DNA of 7,700 nucleotides from Proteobacteria bacterium UBA1858. GTDB lineage: Bacteria > Pseudomonadota > Gammaproteobacteria > UBA4575. Below, in pieces: positions 6,703-7,700 of the stretch. Below the pieces are notes generated by a model. That model did no database searches. It saw only the letters and a list, made by a program, of their open reading frames with translations, and was not told the DNA's origin. A program made the position numbers and the translations under genes. How positions within the stretch are numbered: the first letter of the stretch is position 1; every line of letters begins with the position of its first letter. The DNA is taken from contig DDIE01000079.1 in the NCBI GenBank assembly GCA_002338385.1, positions 1 through 7,700 on the forward strand, written 5' to 3'.

Positions 6703-7206
6703 TCAGTCGGTCGTTATGATCTCAAGTGCTAGGGGTGTCGGACCAGTTAATTTAACATGCTGTTTACTAGGGAGTTCAACCACATCACCAACCATTTGCG
6801 CGGCGATGGGTAACTCTCGTCCACCGCGATCAATTAATACAGCCAGGCTCACACTGGCGGGTCGACCGTAATCGAATAATTCATTCATTGCGGCACGCAC
6901 TGTGCGTCCAGTATGTAAAATATCGTCGACCAGAATAATGTGATGATCGGTAATATCAAGAGGAAGCTGAGAAGGCTTCACTTGCGGGTTCAGTCCTAAA
7001 CGACTGAAATCGTCGCGATAAAAAGATATGTCCAGGATACCAATCGAACTGGACAGCTGGAGTGCTTGATGTAAGTGTTCAGCAATCCAGATACCACCAG
7101 TGTGGATACCTACTATAAGGGGTTCCTCCTCCGCTGGGAGGTGCGCGAGATAGGCTTTAGTTTGGCTGGTTAATGTCGCCAGCAATGCTTCGATATCAGT
7201 GTTCAT
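6703..7206 (-). CDS. pyrR: Pyrimidine operon regulator / uracil phosphoribosyltransferase-family protein PyrR
   Basis: PyrR is a type I phosphoribosyltransferase-fold protein. In Bacillus it is an UMP-dependent RNA-binding attenuator with uracil phosphoribosyltransferase activity. In gammaproteobacteria it regulates pyr genes by less understood means. The 167 residues are slightly below the usual 170-180. Motifs: VGIHTGGIWIAEHL (32-45, substrate/phosphate loop), LDISFYRDD (58-66), the PRPP loop ILVDDILHTGRTVRAAM (91-107), and LIDRGGRELPI (124-134). The PRPP acidic pair Asp94-Asp95 and Thr99-Gly100 are intact, so PRPP/UMP binding is plausible. The ATG overlaps the ruvX TGA as ATGA, and pyrB follows after 8 bp. 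No anti-terminator/terminator RNA pair is visible upstream of pyrB, so any attenuation site must be elsewhere. Confidence 0.94.
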   Translation of the reverse strand: MNTDIEALLATLTSQTKAYLAHLPAEEEPLIVGIHTGGIWIAEHLHQALQLSSSIGILDISFYRDDFSRLGLNPQVKPSQLPLDITDHHIILVDDILHTGRTVRAAMNELFDYGRPASVSLAVLIDRGGRELPIAAQMVGDVVELPSKQHVKLTGPTPLALEIITTD

Positions 7207-7628
7207 TGGGGTAGATTAACACTCATCCATGATTCCAACAAAATTGCGGCGGCAATTCTATCAATTTCTTTCTTATCTATCTTGTTTTTTGACTGCTGAC
7301 GCTTAATTTTGAGCTGAAAATAGGCCTCGTCAGAGGTTAATGTCTCATCATGGGTGTGCACAGGTAAGTTAAAACGTTGTTCCAACTCTCCGCAGAAAGC
7401 GCGAATTTTTTTGCGTAACGACTTATTTTGCGCACTATCATCCGGCAGACCGACAATTATTTCTTGCGGCATCCATTCAGACATTAATTTTTCGATCGCC
7501 AGCCAATCCATTTGTCCCAGCGGATGACATAGGGTGCTGATGGGTCTAGCAGTGCGCGTCACCGTAAGACTTATGGCGACACCAGTGCGGCGCTCACCGA
7601 AGTCGAAGGCCATGAACAGTTTGTCCAT
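7203..7628 (-). CDS. ruvX: RuvX/YqgF family putative pre-16S rRNA nuclease
   Basis: The YqgF/RuvX family has an RNase H-like fold and is implicated in 5' maturation of 16S rRNA; the older name refers to a proposed Holliday-junction resolvase. The 141 residues match the family. The three acidic metal ligands are visible: Asp9 in AFDFG (7-11), Glu95 in HDE (93-95) and Asp123 in KEIDRIAAAILLESW (120-134). Also present are TARPIS (26-31) and EIIVGLP (56-62). The loop after VGLP lacks the usual N-M-D-G segment (here DDSAQNKS), and the usual HDER reads HDET, so the protein is somewhat divergent although the catalytic triad is complete. The ATG overlaps the algH stop by one base (TAATG), and the stop overlaps the pyrR start. 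The algH-ruvX-pyrR order is conserved in pseudomonads. Confidence 0.93.
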   Translation of the reverse strand: MDKLFMAFDFGERRTGVAISLTVTRTARPISTLCHPLGQMDWLAIEKLMSEWMPQEIIVGLPDDSAQNKSLRKKIRAFCGELEQRFNLPVHTHDETLTSDEAYFQLKIKRQQSKNKIDKKEIDRIAAAILLESWMSVNLPQ

Positions 7629-7700
7629 TAAGCATGACCTACATCAGAATTTAATAAATTCAGATCAATGCCAAGCAATTCCCCTGCCAGCAGCCATTGT
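7628..7700 (-). CDS. algH: AlgH/YqgE (DUF179) family protein, C-terminal 23 codons only
   Basis: The minus strand reads 23 codons from the right edge to TAA at 7630-7628. The peptide ends ELLGIDLNLLNSDVGHA; the LLGID...GHA ending is characteristic of YqgE/AlgH proteins, which are about 185-190 residues long. Their function is not settled. The original link is to alginate regulation in Pseudomonas, and the gene regularly sits directly upstream of ruvX. The stop overlaps the ruvX start by one base (TAATG). The identification rests on a short peptide plus conserved gene order; the rest of the gene and the operon promoter lie beyond the window. Confidence 0.85.
   Translation of the reverse strand, partial: QWLLAGELLGIDLNLLNSDVGHA

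Noticed and set aside
1..7700. Search for a previously undescribed system, mobile element, CRISPR array, or tRNA.
   Set aside because: All long open frames are accounted for by conserved housekeeping or pilus genes in a known order; no terminal repeats, direct-repeat arrays, tRNA-like folds or composition breaks were seen by eye.

Overview
The window looks like chromosomal DNA of a gammaproteobacterium of moderate GC (mid to high 40s percent by eye). The gene content and order (proC, yggS, then divergent pilT-pilU, and a block algH-ruvX-pyrR-pyrB-pyrC') match the arrangement known around pilT/pilU and pyrRBC' in Pseudomonas aeruginosa. The base composition is lower than in Pseudomonas, and a pyrK-like gene sits where Pseudomonas has none. 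This suggests a different gammaproteobacterial order. A Methylophaga/Thiotrichales-like host is only a guess.

Layout: bases 1-1232 (minus strand) carry yggS (PLP-binding homeostasis protein) followed by proC (pyrroline-5-carboxylate reductase, cut by the left edge). A 164-bp divergent intergenic region (1233-1396) separates them from pilT and pilU on the plus strand (1397-3603), the two retraction ATPases of the type IV pilus. pilU converges on the last gene of a long minus-strand cluster with only 27 bp between the stop codons.

The right half (3631-7700) is one tightly packed minus-strand operon, transcribed from beyond the right edge: algH/yqgE (only its last 23 codons), ruvX/yqgF, pyrR, pyrB, a dihydroorotase-like pyrC', and a pyrK-like flavin/iron-sulfur electron-transfer subunit. 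Four of the five junctions overlap by 1 to 4 bases (TAATG or ATGA) and the fifth has an 8-bp gap, so translational coupling is likely throughout. No internal promoter or attenuator was recognised.

Functionally, the right half groups pyrimidine biosynthesis: regulator (PyrR), aspartate transcarbamoylase catalytic chain (PyrB), a DHOase homologue whose zinc site is broken (so probably a structural partner of PyrB), and a subunit normally serving a class 1B dihydroorotate dehydrogenase. The points most worth a second look are the degenerate zinc site of PyrC', the absence from PyrB of the N-terminal extension found in Pseudomonas, the presence of pyrK in this operon, and an in-phase A-AAA-AAA heptamer directly before the pyrC' stop codon that overlaps the pyrK start. 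No tRNA, rRNA, mobile element, CRISPR array or clearly novel system was seen. The window is mostly a housekeeping region with some unusual details.
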